NCBI RefSeq assembly: GCF_000010425.1
Contig: NC_008618.1
Location: 1,977,946 to 2,041,945 of the forward strand
Direction: 5' to 3'
Origin: Bifidobacterium adolescentis ATCC 15703
GTDB taxonomy: Bacteria > Actinomycetota > Actinomycetes > Actinomycetales > Bifidobacteriaceae
DNA: 64,000 bases
In this document: positions 40,169-48,794 of the stretch, one piece after another
Layout of the letters: each line of letters opens with the position of its first letter
Position numbering within the stretch: the first letter of the stretch is position 1
Notes under the pieces: generated by a model
What the model was told of the DNA's origin: nothing
Databases searched by the model: none
The model's input: the letters and a program-made list of their open reading frames with translations, nothing else
Translations under genes and position numbers: made by a program

Positions 40169-41047
40169 ATGACTTATTCCATGTCCACGGCCGCCGCGCG
40201 CAAGGCCTCGAAGAAAACGCAGCACGTGCGTTCCGCAGGTGACTGGATCACCCTGATCCTGCTCGTCGCCGGAGCTCTGCTCGTCCTGTTCCCGCTGCTC
40301 GTCCTGACCGTCAACGCGTTCAAGACCTCCGCCGATTACAACGCCACCGGCCCGCTCTCCCTGCCGAAGCACTTCACCATGGAAGGCATCATCTCCTTCT
40401 GGACTACCACCAACTTCCCGCTGAAGTTCTGGAACAGCTTCATCATCTCCCTAGTGGTGGCTGTCGCGGCGGTCGTGCTGTCGGTGCTCAACTCCTTCGC
40501 GCTCGGCATCGGCAAGGTCAAGGGCAACACCTGGATCGTGCTCGGCATCATGCTCGCCAACATGATGCCGCAGGAAGCGCTGCTCTACCCGCTGTACACC
40601 ATGTTCAAGCAGGTCGGTCTGTACAACACCAAACTCGCGATCATCATCATCTTCACCATCATCCAAAGCGCCTACGGCACCTATCTGCTGTCCTCCGTAT
40701 ACGGCACGTTCCCGCAGGCCATCCTTGAGGCCGCGGCCATCGACGGCGCCTCTCGCTGGCAAATCCTGCGCAAGGTGGTGCTGCCAATTTCTTGGCCGAC
40801 CATCAGCGTGCTGTTCGTGTTCTTCTTCGTGTGGACGTGGAACGAATACATGATTCCGATGGCGTTCCTCATGAGCGATGACGTACAGACCATTCCGCTG
40901 GCACTCGCCACCCTGCAGGGCCAGCGCACCATGGAAGCGACCACGCTGGCATCGGCTTCGCTGCTGAGCATCATCCCGACCATCATCTTCTTCATCATCT
41001 TCCAGCGCAAGCTGTCGCAGGGTATCACCGCCGGTGCAGTGAAGTAA
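40169..41047 (+). CDS. Sugar ABC transporter permease, MalG type (GH172 locus)
   Basis: A 292-residue membrane protein with about six helices. The EAA loop ILEAAAIDGASRWQILRKVV is in the second half, and the C-terminus FQRKLSQGITAGAVK is characteristic of MalG-type permeases. AAAGGTG lies upstream of the start. It is the third component of the importer and is followed 186 bases later by the GH172 gene on the same strand. Confidence 0.92.
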   Translation: MTYSMSTAAARKASKKTQHVRSAGDWITLILLVAGALLVLFPLLVLTVNAFKTSADYNATGPLSLPKHFTMEGIISFWTTTNFPLKFWNSFIISLVVAVAAVVLSVLNSFALGIGKVKGNTWIVLGIMLANMMPQEALLYPLYTMFKQVGLYNTKLAIIIIFTIIQSAYGTYLLSSVYGTFPQAILEAAAIDGASRWQILRKVVLPISWPTISVLFVFFFVWTWNEYMIPMAFLMSDDVQTIPLALATLQGQRTMEATTLASASLLSIIPTIIFFIIFQRKLSQGITAGAVK

Positions 41048-41233
41048 CGCGACCCAACAACGCTGGGATGTTGTGAAATAACGCAAAAACAGATACAACC
41101 GGCCGCGGCGGCTTTCAGCACCGTAGCCGGCATTATCGACGCGCCCACTGCAAGGGGGATCTACGATAGTCGGTAGTGGTAGGCGGCGCACCCATTTCCG
41201 CGTTTCCCAAGCTGTTTAACAAAGGAGAGAACA

Positions 41234-42364
41234 ATGAATACTATGGCGACTTCCGGTTTCGGCAACGGTGCCCTCGATTCGCTAGCAATCGCGACGGACC
41301 ACGGCCGTACACGTTGCGTCAACGCCGAAAACCCGACCGGCGGCAAGGGCACTGCAGCCACCGCTGCCAGCGCGCTCGGCCCGTCACGTAAGGGCAGCCC
41401 TTGCATCCAGACGATCAAGGCGGGCGATTCGGTCACGCTGATGGACGTCGATGGCCCGGGCGTGATTCGCCACATTTGGATGACGGTCACCGACCGCACT
41501 TCCCCGACCGGTCCGAACGTACTGCGCAATCTCATCCTCGAATTCTATTGGGATGGCGAGGAGACGCCGTCCGTGCAGTGCCCGATCGGCGATTTCTTCT
41601 GCTGCGGTCACGCACAGGCCTGCCGTATCAATTCCATCCCGATCATGGTGGTGCCAAATCGAGGTTTCAACTGCTATTTCGCCATGCCGTTCGAGCACGC
41701 GCGCATTGTGCTGCGCAACGATCACAACGAGGACGTGCCGGCCTTCTTCTACCAAATCGACTACACGGAATACGACGCGCTGCCAGCCGATGCGATGCGC
41801 TTCCATGCGCAGTGGCGCCGCGAACGCGTCACCGAAATTGCCCGTGACTACACGATTCTCGACAATGTGCACGGCCATGGCGCGTACATCGGCACCTACC
41901 TTGCGCTGACCGCGCTGGAAAGCCGCTGGTGGGGCGAAGGCGAAGTCAAAATGTACATCGACGGCGATGAACAGTACCCGACGTGGTGCAGCACCGGAGC
42001 GGAAGACTACTTCGGCGGCGCGTGGAGTTTCGCCGACTTCGACGAGCACGGCCGCATGCGCGAGAACACGTTCACCGGACCGTACCTGGGATTCCCGTTC
42101 TATTCGCAACGCCTCGCCGCGCACCGCGAAAGCGACTACTGGGATGTGGCCACACCCGTCATGCGCGGCCTGTACCGCTGGCACATTCCGGATCCGATTT
42201 ATTTCGATTCTGACCTGCGCGTCACCTGGCAGCAGATCGGCACCGAGGAAGCCGGCAATTTCGAGCGGCAGGATGACGTCGCGTCGGTGGCATACTGGTA
42301 CCAGCTTGAACCGCACACGCCGTTCGATCCAATCGGTGACCGTCACTTCCGTCAGCCCCGCTGA
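41234..42364 (+). CDS. DUF2961 / glycoside hydrolase family 172 enzyme
   Basis: A 376-residue protein. DUF2961 is now family GH172, founded on a Bifidobacterium dentium enzyme acting on difructose dianhydride I (alpha-D-fructofuranose links), with other members acting on alpha-D-arabinofuranosides. Visible family features are GVIRHIWMTVTDR (about 77-89), LRNLILEFYWDGEETPSVQ, PIGDFFCCGHA and STGAEDYFGGAW (253-264). The conserved glutamate E257 in the last is a likely catalytic residue. There is no signal peptide, so it acts on imported sugar. AAAGGAG fixes the start. It is the last gene of a LacI-controlled importer operon. The exact substrate is inferred from family only. Confidence 0.88.
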   Translation: MNTMATSGFGNGALDSLAIATDHGRTRCVNAENPTGGKGTAATAASALGPSRKGSPCIQTIKAGDSVTLMDVDGPGVIRHIWMTVTDRTSPTGPNVLRNLILEFYWDGEETPSVQCPIGDFFCCGHAQACRINSIPIMVVPNRGFNCYFAMPFEHARIVLRNDHNEDVPAFFYQIDYTEYDALPADAMRFHAQWRRERVTEIARDYTILDNVHGHGAYIGTYLALTALESRWWGEGEVKMYIDGDEQYPTWCSTGAEDYFGGAWSFADFDEHGRMRENTFTGPYLGFPFYSQRLAAHRESDYWDVATPVMRGLYRWHIPDPIYFDSDLRVTWQQIGTEEAGNFERQDDVASVAYWYQLEPHTPFDPIGDRHFRQPR

Positions 42365-42394
42365 TTTACGATTATTCCGCTGATTTACGCCGAT

Positions 42395-42462
42395 ATCGCC
42401 GTATCGTGCGTTGACATGGGAATGGATATGTTCCGTCTCGTGTCAGCGTACGATACGGCGAT
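42395..42462 (+). terminator. Long terminator hairpin of the GH172 operon
   Basis: A 22-bp stem with two G-U pairs (ATCGCCGTATCG at 42395 onward, with CGATACGGCGAT ending at 42462) and a smaller inner stem, 30 bases after the stop. Confidence 0.75.
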
Positions 42463-42697
42463 TGTGTTGTTATGCGGGCACAGTAATCACATTTTCTTCA
42501 AGATAACCCGATGATTTTACAATAGAAATGACGATTGCGGCATGCCAGACGCATACCGACGTGCGTATAGTAAAGGCACAACAGAAAAACAACAGAAGAA
42601 CGAAGAACAAGAAAAACAACACAATAGCGACGCACCGCACGATGTAGAGAAGAAAAAAAGAAGCAAGAAACCAGGCGGTCGTCCGAAAGGAAACATC

Positions 42698-42823
42698 ATG
42701 AAGAACAACGACACTTTCAACCAGATCCTCAACTCCAACCTCGCTTCCATCGATCCGGGCTTCGGCCAGTTCGCACTTGCCAAGGCTTCCGCTGATCTGA
42801 TGAAGAAGGTCCTCAACAAGTAA
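42698..42823 (+). CDS. Small protein of 41 residues, codon use typical of high expression
   Basis: Sequence begins MKNNDTFNQILNSNLASIDP and ends ADLMKKVLNK. GAAAGG lies 6 bases before the ATG. Codons are almost all the favoured C- and G-ending ones (AAC, CTC, TCC, AAG, GGC), which suggests strong expression. The frame is open 52 codons further upstream, but that part is an A-rich leader, and the ribosome site supports the short form. Two hairpins follow the stop. It is amphipathic with no membrane segment or signal peptide. I recognise no family. Confidence 0.6.
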   Translation: MKNNDTFNQILNSNLASIDPGFGQFALAKASADLMKKVLNK

Positions 42824-42896
42824 GACCTTCAAGCAGGAAGGCAAGCCGAACCGCGTCAGGCCATCTCTTTGAAACAGACCGCGTGAGGCAAGGCAC

Positions 42897-42996
42897 CGCC
42901 GCAGCGAACGCTGCGGCACCGATTCTCTTCTTTCCGATTTTTTAAATCGCATAGCGGGAGGCCGCGATCCAACCGAATCGCGGCCTCCCGCTTTTT
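42897..42996 (+). terminator. Two hairpins downstream of the small protein gene
   Basis: GCCGCAGC/GCTGCGGC (42897-42916), then GCGGGAGGCCGCGA (from 42954) pairing with TCGCGGCCTCCCGC (ending 42991) followed by TTTTT. The second is a strong intrinsic terminator. Confidence 0.8.
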
Positions 42997-43076
42997 CATA
43001 CGCGCACATGCACCCCTGTCTTGCCGGCAATGTCCATTATTTGTGCCACACAATCACGCCAATACATCGCTTTCCG

Positions 43077-43153
43077 TTAACTTCGCACGAACTTAACAGC
43101 AACTTACCAGCGAACTTAACAGATGCGAAGTTGCTGTTAAGTTATGTTAAGTT
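43077..43153. repeat. Cluster of direct and inverted TTAAGTT repeats
   Basis: A perfect 16-bp inverted repeat (AACTTAACAGCAACTT, 43090-43105; complement 43128-43143) encloses a direct repeat of AACTTAACAG (43113-43122). Further TTAAGTT copies lie at 43137-43143 and 43147-43153, and TTAACTT at about 43077. CTTCGCA (43081-43087) also pairs with TGCGAAG (43124-43130). It sits between convergent gene ends. The function is unknown; it may be a terminator or a protein-binding array. Confidence 0.6.
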
Positions 43154-43206
43154 GTCTGGCAAGTTCGGTGGCGTATCTACCGCACGCCACCTGCGCAGCG
43201 CAACCG

Positions 43207-44490
43207 CTACAGTTCCTCCATCGCAAGATTGCGGGCTGCGGCGCGTTCGCGGGGGCCGCGCGTCACGTAGAAACCAATCGCCACAATTACGAACATCACC
43301 GTGCAGCAGGTCCACAGCACGTGACTGCCGAACGCGTTCAAAATCCAGCCTCCGACAAGCGGCGAAAACGCGTTGGATAGCGACCACACCAGGTTGTACA
43401 AGCCCTGATACGTGCCGCGTACATCCTTCGGCGCGATATTCGCCACCGTCGTAGCGGCAATCGGGAATGTGCCAAGCTCGCCGAGCGTCCACAGCACGGT
43501 CGCAATCGCGAACGTCACCCACGAATCGGCGCCGATTTGGAACGCATAGCCAACCGCAGTAATGGACATGCCCAGCACCAGCACACGGGTGTTGCTCATC
43601 CGCTGGAACAGCGCGATCGCAGGAATCTGCAGCAAACACAGAATGCCTCCGTTGATGGTCAGCAGGCTGGAATATTCGTCCGTACCAAGCCCAATCTGCG
43701 TCATCGAAATCGGAAGTCCGCTGACAATCTGGTAATACGCCAGCGTGTACAGGAACATCAGCACCACCATCGACATGAGCGCTTTGTCGGTGCAGGCACG
43801 ACGATAGCTGCGCCAAATGGAGAATTTCGATTGCTGCGATTGAGCCGTTTGCGCAGTGCCAGAACGTTCCACGAAGCGTTTCACAGACCGTCCGACACCG
43901 TGCACGCCCAGCCCGGCCTCTTTGAAGAATGCCATCATCAGCAACGTAGCGAATACCAACACAGCCGCTTCCGCATAGAACATCAGCGAATAGGAGATTT
44001 TGACAAGCTGGTTGGCGATGATCGGGCCGATAGCGAAGCCGAAATTCGCAGCCCATGTTTGCAGCGAATACGCACGCTTCTGCTTGCGAAACGGCACCAC
44101 GTCGGAAACGTAAGCCGCGACCGCAGGCGTCGGCATAGATGAAATCGCACCGTATATCAGCAACGTAATCGCCATAATCCAAGGATTGCCGATACAAGCC
44201 AACAAAACCAGCATCACCGCGGAACCGAGATTGCCGATAACAATCATCGCGGGGCGCCCGAATCGGTCAGACAGCGCACCACCGTACAGGCAGCCGAAAA
44301 TACCGCCGAAACCGTACATGGAGACGATAGTGCCAGCCACGCCCGCGCTCACATGCATGTCGGAAACGAGGTACATGGAGAGGAACGACGTGACGAAGCG
44401 GCCCATCCACAGAATAAGCAGCGTGACCCACAGACCCCAGAACATGAGGGGCAATCCGAAAATCTCTTTGTTCTTCTCCATTCTTGCCAT
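43207..44490 (-). CDS. Major facilitator superfamily transporter
   Basis: A 427-residue membrane protein with 12 predicted helices in two halves joined by a charged loop (about residues 195-225). The MFS signature between helices 2 and 3 is GGALSDRFGRPAMIVIGN. It resembles the drug-exporter-like MFS group, but no substrate-specific motif is visible. The start is uncertain among ATG codons at 44493, 44490 and 44481; none has a good ribosome site. It is divergent from rlmB with only about 70 bases between them. Confidence 0.88.
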   Translation of the reverse strand: MARMEKNKEIFGLPLMFWGLWVTLLILWMGRFVTSFLSMYLVSDMHVSAGVAGTIVSMYGFGGIFGCLYGGALSDRFGRPAMIVIGNLGSAVMLVLLACIGNPWIMAITLLIYGAISSMPTPAVAAYVSDVVPFRKQKRAYSLQTWAANFGFAIGPIIANQLVKISYSLMFYAEAAVLVFATLLMMAFFKEAGLGVHGVGRSVKRFVERSGTAQTAQSQQSKFSIWRSYRRACTDKALMSMVVLMFLYTLAYYQIVSGLPISMTQIGLGTDEYSSLLTINGGILCLLQIPAIALFQRMSNTRVLVLGMSITAVGYAFQIGADSWVTFAIATVLWTLGELGTFPIAATTVANIAPKDVRGTYQGLYNLVWSLSNAFSPLVGGWILNAFGSHVLWTCCTVMFVIVAIGFYVTRGPRERAAARNLAMEEL

Positions 44491-44559
44491 CATATCGAGC
44501 AATATCGAGCAGACGCGAAGCCGCCGCCTTTTCCCGGGGTGCTGGGACAATGGACAACT

Positions 44560-45555
44560 ATGGCAATGAAAAAAGGACCGACCAAGGGGTCGGGCGGAAA
44601 GCATCGTAACGCGCTGAAGGGCAAGGGGCCGACTCCCAAGGCCGAAGATCGCGTATATCACAAGGCTTACAAGGCGAAGAAGGCGGCGGATCGCCGCAAG
44701 ATGGCCGATCCGCGACTGGCGGCACGTCGTCGCGTGGCGAAGTTCACTTCGGAATCCGACGATCTGGTCATCGGCCGTAACGCGGTGCTTGAGGCGCTGC
44801 GTTGTGGCGTGCCGGCAACCACGCTGTATGTGGCGGCACGTATCGAGCATGACGATCGCACGCGCGAAATCGTGCGTCTCGCCGGCATCCACGGACTGCA
44901 TCTGCTGGAAGCCGACAGGCTCGAAATGGACCGTATCGCACGCTCGTCGAACCATCAGGGCGTGGTGCTGAAGGCGCAACCGTTCCAGTATTCCTCGCTG
45001 GCAGAGCTCGTGGACCGCGCCGATAAGAAGGCGCGTGCCATGGAAGCAGCCGATTCGGAAAGCGCGCGCATCGCGGCACGTCCGCTGTTCATCGCACTGG
45101 ACGGCGTCACCGATCCGCAGAACCTCGGCGCGGTCATCCGTTCCGCGGCCGCATTCGGCGCGAACGGCGTGATTCTGCCGGAACGTCGTTCCGCTTCGGT
45201 CACCGCCGCCGCATGGAAGGTGTCGGCGGGCGCCGCCGCGCATATGCCAGTGGCTCGCGTGGTGAATCTGACGAAGGCGATCGAAAGCCTGAAGGAACGC
45301 GGCTACTACAGCGTCGGTCTTGACGGCGGCGGCGATGCGCTCGTCGGCGAAACCGGTTTCGAAACCGATCCGCTGGTGGTTGTGCTCGGCTCGGAAGGCA
45401 ACGGCCTGAGCCGTCTGGTACGAGAGGCTTGCGATTCCATCGCCGGCATTCCGATGTCGAATATGGTCGAGTCGCTGAACGCGTCCGTCGCGGCCGGCAT
45501 CACGCTGTACGCCGTGGCGCGCGCACGTCGTGAAGCGGCTGCCGCAGCCAAGTAA
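44560..45555 (+). CDS. rlmB: 23S rRNA (guanosine-2'-O-)-methyltransferase RlmB / TrmH family
   Basis: A 331-residue SpoU-family RNA methylase. It has a basic, lysine-rich N-terminus (MAMKKGPTKGSGGKHRNALK), then the substrate-binding domain from GRNAVLEALRCGVPATTLYV. The C-terminal knotted SAM-binding domain has motif 1 DGVTDPQNLGAVIRSAAAFG, motif 2 VVVLGSEGNGLSRLVREACD and motif 3 IPMSNMVESLNASVAAGITL. It methylates a ribose in the ribosomal peptidyl-transferase region (G2251 in E. coli). The frame is open upstream, but the conserved basic start is at 44560. A terminator follows. Confidence 0.93.
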   Translation: MAMKKGPTKGSGGKHRNALKGKGPTPKAEDRVYHKAYKAKKAADRRKMADPRLAARRRVAKFTSESDDLVIGRNAVLEALRCGVPATTLYVAARIEHDDRTREIVRLAGIHGLHLLEADRLEMDRIARSSNHQGVVLKAQPFQYSSLAELVDRADKKARAMEAADSESARIAARPLFIALDGVTDPQNLGAVIRSAAAFGANGVILPERRSASVTAAAWKVSAGAAAHMPVARVVNLTKAIESLKERGYYSVGLDGGGDALVGETGFETDPLVVVLGSEGNGLSRLVREACDSIAGIPMSNMVESLNASVAAGITLYAVARARREAAAAAK

Positions 45556-45580
45556 TCGTTATATATTTGCGATACATACA

Positions 45581-45618
45581 AAGAAGCTCAAGCTTTTCCA
45601 GCTTGAGCTTCTTTTGTT
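45581..45618. terminator. Terminator downstream of rlmB
   Basis: AAGAAGCTCAAGCT (45581-45594) pairs perfectly with AGCTTGAGCTTCTT (45600-45613), followed by TTGTTTT. It probably serves the convergent DUF4032 gene as well. Confidence 0.85.
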
Positions 45619-45678
45619 TTCCTGAGCTTTTCTTGTGTTAGAGGCTCCAGCAATTACGGACCATGCTAACGTGCAGAA

Positions 45679-47091
45679 TCAGTGGCTCCACACCGCCGCG
45701 TCGGGATCGTCGTCGGGGTTGTAGCCGTCGTCATCGGGATCGTTGTACGTGTATTCGTCGTCGATCACGCCGGAATCGGCTTCGTCGTTCAACACGTCCA
45801 AATCCTTCTGATCGAGCTTGTACTGCGGCAGCACGTTCTCCACATAGCTCTTCACGGCTTCGGTCATGGACACGTCGTGGCCGGCCTTCTCCGCAAGGAA
45901 CCAACGATGGTCGAGTACCTCATGGAAGAACTGCGCCGGCTCAATCTGGGAGCGGTATTCGTGCGGAATCATGCGCACGGTCGGCTCGAACACCTCGCGC
46001 ATCCAGTCGGTGGCCACGATTTCGAGATCCTCGCCATCACGCCACGTGGAGGTGCGGTAGGCGTCCAGATCGTTGAGCAGACGGCGGGCCTGGTTCTCCT
46101 GCACGTCAAGACCGGTCAGTCGCAGCAGCTTGCGGTTGGCGTAGCCGGCGTCCACCACGCGCGGACGCACCAGCACGCGCTTGCCGTCCTCGGCGGTCTT
46201 CATTTCCAGCTCGTCCACGTCGAAGCCCAGTTCGTTGAGCTTGTTGACGCGCTTTTCGATCTTCCACATCTCGTCCGGGCTGAACTTGTCGGTGTCGGTC
46301 AGCGCGCTCCACAGCGAATGGTAGCGGTCCACCAGGCGGTTTCCGATTTCGATTTCGTCCACGTTGCTCGGCAGCAATGCGCCGGAAGACAGATCCATCA
46401 GTTCGCCGATGATGTTCGTACGGGCCAAATCCACATCGTATTCACGCTGGCCTTCGGTGAGGTTCACCTGCAGATCGCCGGTTTCGGCGTCCACCAGGAA
46501 CGCGGAGAAAGCGTCGGCGTCACGCAGGAACAGCACGTTAGACAGGGACACATCGCCCCAATAGAAGCCGGCCAGGTGCAGACGCACCATCAGCACGGCA
46601 AGCGCGTCGATGAGTCGTTCGGCGGTGTCGGGACGCAGGTTGCGGGCGAACAGCGCGCGGTACGGCAGCGAGAATTTCAGATGCTTGGTGACCAGGATGG
46701 CTTCCAGCGGCTCACCTTGCGCATTATGGCGGCCGGTGACCACGGCGATCGGCTGCACGGTAGGCAGTTCCAGCTTCTGCAGTCGGCGCAGCAGCTCGTA
46801 TTCGCGTTCCGCCACGTTGCGTGTGATTTCCTTCATGGCGTAGACTTCGTCGCCCACGTGCACGAAACGCACCACGTGCCTGGAGATGCCTCGCGGCAGG
46901 TTGACCAGCAGGTCCTCAGGCCATGTTGCCAGCGGCTTCTCCCACGGCAGCGTGAACATCTTCGGATTCGAGCTCGCCGCGGTGATCTTCAACGCCTGCG
47001 GCTCCGGGCTCTGCGCTGCGGGGTCCTCGGCCTTCACGGAAGTGGCCTTAAGCACACGGGGATCCATCTGTGGCAATTCATGTGATTCCAT
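45679..47091 (-). CDS. DUF4032 protein with lipopolysaccharide-kinase-like domain
   Basis: A 470-residue actinobacterial protein. Residues about 45-225 look like a small protein-kinase fold: YAMKEI supplies a lysine, LAGFYWGDVSLSNVLF is an HxD-like catalytic loop with GD and N, and FLVDAETGDLQ resembles the metal-binding DFG segment. The following region to about residue 410 is DUF4032. The C-terminus is very acidic (DDEYTYNDPDDDGYNPDDDP). The substrate is unknown; Gram-positive cells lack Kdo, so it is not a true LPS kinase. It is transcribed alone between two terminators. Confidence 0.8.
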   Translation of the reverse strand: MESHELPQMDPRVLKATSVKAEDPAAQSPEPQALKITAASSNPKMFTLPWEKPLATWPEDLLVNLPRGISRHVVRFVHVGDEVYAMKEITRNVAEREYELLRRLQKLELPTVQPIAVVTGRHNAQGEPLEAILVTKHLKFSLPYRALFARNLRPDTAERLIDALAVLMVRLHLAGFYWGDVSLSNVLFLRDADAFSAFLVDAETGDLQVNLTEGQREYDVDLARTNIIGELMDLSSGALLPSNVDEIEIGNRLVDRYHSLWSALTDTDKFSPDEMWKIEKRVNKLNELGFDVDELEMKTAEDGKRVLVRPRVVDAGYANRKLLRLTGLDVQENQARRLLNDLDAYRTSTWRDGEDLEIVATDWMREVFEPTVRMIPHEYRSQIEPAQFFHEVLDHRWFLAEKAGHDVSMTEAVKSYVENVLPQYKLDQKDLDVLNDEADSGVIDDEYTYNDPDDDGYNPDDDPDAAVWSH

Positions 47092-47172
47092 AGCTCTTCA
47101 ATTTACCCGCTGACCTACCCACGGCAGGCGGCAAAGGGACTACGAGTGTCACGATGAGAACAGCGGGAAAAG

Positions 47173-47200
47173 AAAAGCCCCGCACCAACGCGGGGCTTTT
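47173..47200. terminator. Bidirectional terminator between msmK and the DUF4032 gene
   Basis: AAAAGCCCCGC pairs with GCGGGGCTTTT around ACCAAC, with T- and A-runs on both sides. Another hairpin (GCGTTCC/GGAACGC, 47294-47311) lies closer to the msmK stop, and AACGAGACA/TGTCTCGTT (47203-47239) lies between them. Confidence 0.85.
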
Positions 47201-47337
47201 CCAACGAGACAATAAGAGAGGAAAGAGAATGTCTCGTTTAATGGTTGACGGACGTTTGCACATCCGCCAAGTATTGGTTCAACCACCCGCCAAGCGTTCC
47301 ATAAGGAACGCCCGACGGTTGGTTACTCGTTATCGTC

Positions 47338-48465
47338 TCAGTTCAGACGCAGCTCAGTGGACGGAGCGAACAGGTGCATCTTGGACGGGTCGATCTTGAT
47401 CTTGACGGTATCGCCGACCTTCGGAAGAGCACGCGGGTTCACGCGAATCGTGGTGAGCTTGTTCTGATCGGACATCATGGTGGACGCCTCAGCAGCGGAG
47501 CCATCGGTGATGATGTTGCCGTAGATGTAGCCGTCGGAGCCCAGATCCTCAACGTTCATGACCTTGAGGGAGAAGGCGTTGGCCTCATCCGGGGCAGCCA
47601 GGGAGGCGTCTTCCGGACGGAAGCCGACCACAATCTGGCCGTTGTCTTCGGCGGTGAGCTTGTTGACGGCCTCAGTCGGCAGATCCACGGTGTCCTCGCC
47701 GATCTTTGCCTTGCCGTTGACCACCGGGTGGGTGTTGATGTTCATCGACGGGGAGCCGATGAAGCCAGCGACGAAGACGTTGGCCGGACGATCGTACAGC
47801 TCAGTCGGAGCGCCGACCTGCTGCAGAATGCCGAGCTTGATGACGGCGATACGATCACCCATGGTCAGAGCTTCGGTCTGATCGTGGGTCACGTACAGGG
47901 TGGTGACACCCAGCTGACGCTGCAGAGCAGCGATCTGGGTACGGGTCTGCACACGGAGCTTGGCGTCGAGGTTGGACAGCGGCTCATCCATGAGGAAGAC
48001 CTTCGGCTCACGGACGATTGCACGGCCCATAGCCACGCGCTGACGCTGACCACCAGACAGAGCCTTCGGCTTACGATCGAGGTACTCGGTCAGGTCGAGG
48101 ATCTCAGCGGCCTTCTCGACGCGCTTGCGGATCTCTTCCTTCGGGGTGCCGGCGATCTTCAGGGCGAAGCCCATGTTGTCGGCGACGGTCATGTGCGGAT
48201 ACAGAGCGTAGTTCTGGAACACCATTGCGATGTCGCGGTCCTTCGGCTGCATCGTGGTGACGTCCTTGCCGCCGATGAGGATGCGTCCCTTGTTGACCTC
48301 TTCGAGGCCTGCGAGCATACGCAGGGTCGTAGACTTACCGCAACCAGACGGGCCGACCAGCACCAGGAATTCGCCATCCTTGATGTCGAGGTTCAGATCA
48401 TCCACAGACGGCTTGTCATTGCCCGGGTAGATACGAGTAACATGGTCGAATACGACTTCTGCCAT
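47338..48465 (-). CDS. msmK: Sugar ABC transporter ATP-binding protein, MsmK/UgpC type
   Basis: A 375-residue ATPase that powers carbohydrate importers. Walker A GPSGCGKST is at 38-46, Q-loop MVFQNYALYP at 81-90, signature LSGGQ at 136-140 and Walker B VFLMDEP at 156-162, followed by LYVTHDQTEA. The C-terminal ~140 residues are the TOBE/MalK-type regulatory domain. GAAAGG precedes the start. It stands alone. All sugar importers in this window lack an ATPase, so it is the obvious shared motor, as MsmK is in other Gram-positive bacteria. TCAAAGCGTTTAC upstream resembles the site upstream of the alpha-glucosidase gene. Confidence 0.94.
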   Translation of the reverse strand: MAEVVFDHVTRIYPGNDKPSVDDLNLDIKDGEFLVLVGPSGCGKSTTLRMLAGLEEVNKGRILIGGKDVTTMQPKDRDIAMVFQNYALYPHMTVADNMGFALKIAGTPKEEIRKRVEKAAEILDLTEYLDRKPKALSGGQRQRVAMGRAIVREPKVFLMDEPLSNLDAKLRVQTRTQIAALQRQLGVTTLYVTHDQTEALTMGDRIAVIKLGILQQVGAPTELYDRPANVFVAGFIGSPSMNINTHPVVNGKAKIGEDTVDLPTEAVNKLTAEDNGQIVVGFRPEDASLAAPDEANAFSLKVMNVEDLGSDGYIYGNIITDGSAAEASTMMSDQNKLTTIRVNPRALPKVGDTVKIKIDPSKMHLFAPSTELRLN

Positions 48466-48570
48466 GATTTGTCATCCTTTCAGAGGCAGGTACGTGCCTC
48501 ACGATCCGTTGTAAAGGGATTTTTGTTCGGTGCCCATCCTCGCGGCTTACTACTTTGACAAAGCCACAAT

Positions 48571-48583
48571 TCAAAGCGTTTAC
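48571..48583. promoter_or_regulatory. Candidate LacI-type operator upstream of msmK
   Basis: TCAAAGCGTTTAC, about 110 bases upstream of the msmK start, shares AAAGCGTTT with the site at 16681-16693. The rest of the 48466-48794 gap holds no further gene; an AGGGG/CCCCT mini-hairpin occurs near 48693-48714. Confidence 0.35.
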
Positions 48584-48794
48584 TTATTGGTTGGTTTAGC
48601 GAAGATCTCTTCGTTGAGCCATGACCTACTATACACACCCAAACCGAATCGTCAATGCGTGTCGCGGGTTTTCACCGCTCAAAACAGTCTATTAGGGGGT
48701 TATCATCCCCTCAAATCGATGGTTTTTCATCACAATATCCTCATTCCGCGAGAGAATGGACGGTAGTCTGAACGGTGAGACGTGGAGGTTCATC

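Noticed and set aside
37606..40170. 854-residue open frame on the minus strand opposite the binding-protein and permease genes
   Set aside because: It is a shadow of high-G+C genes on the other strand: low-complexity His/Asp/Val-rich, no domain, and the plus-strand products are clear ABC transporter proteins.
42542..42697. Upstream extension of the 41-residue protein to 93 residues
   Set aside because: The extension is A-rich, Lys/Glu/Gln low complexity without a ribosome site, while GAAAGG supports the internal start.
43077..43153. CRISPR-like array
   Set aside because: Repeats are only 7-16 bases, partly inverted, without regular spacers or cas genes nearby.
43207..45243. 678-residue version of the MFS protein extended into the rlmB region
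   Set aside because: The extension is antisense to rlmB and has no membrane or domain features; the MFS start near 44490 gives the normal length.
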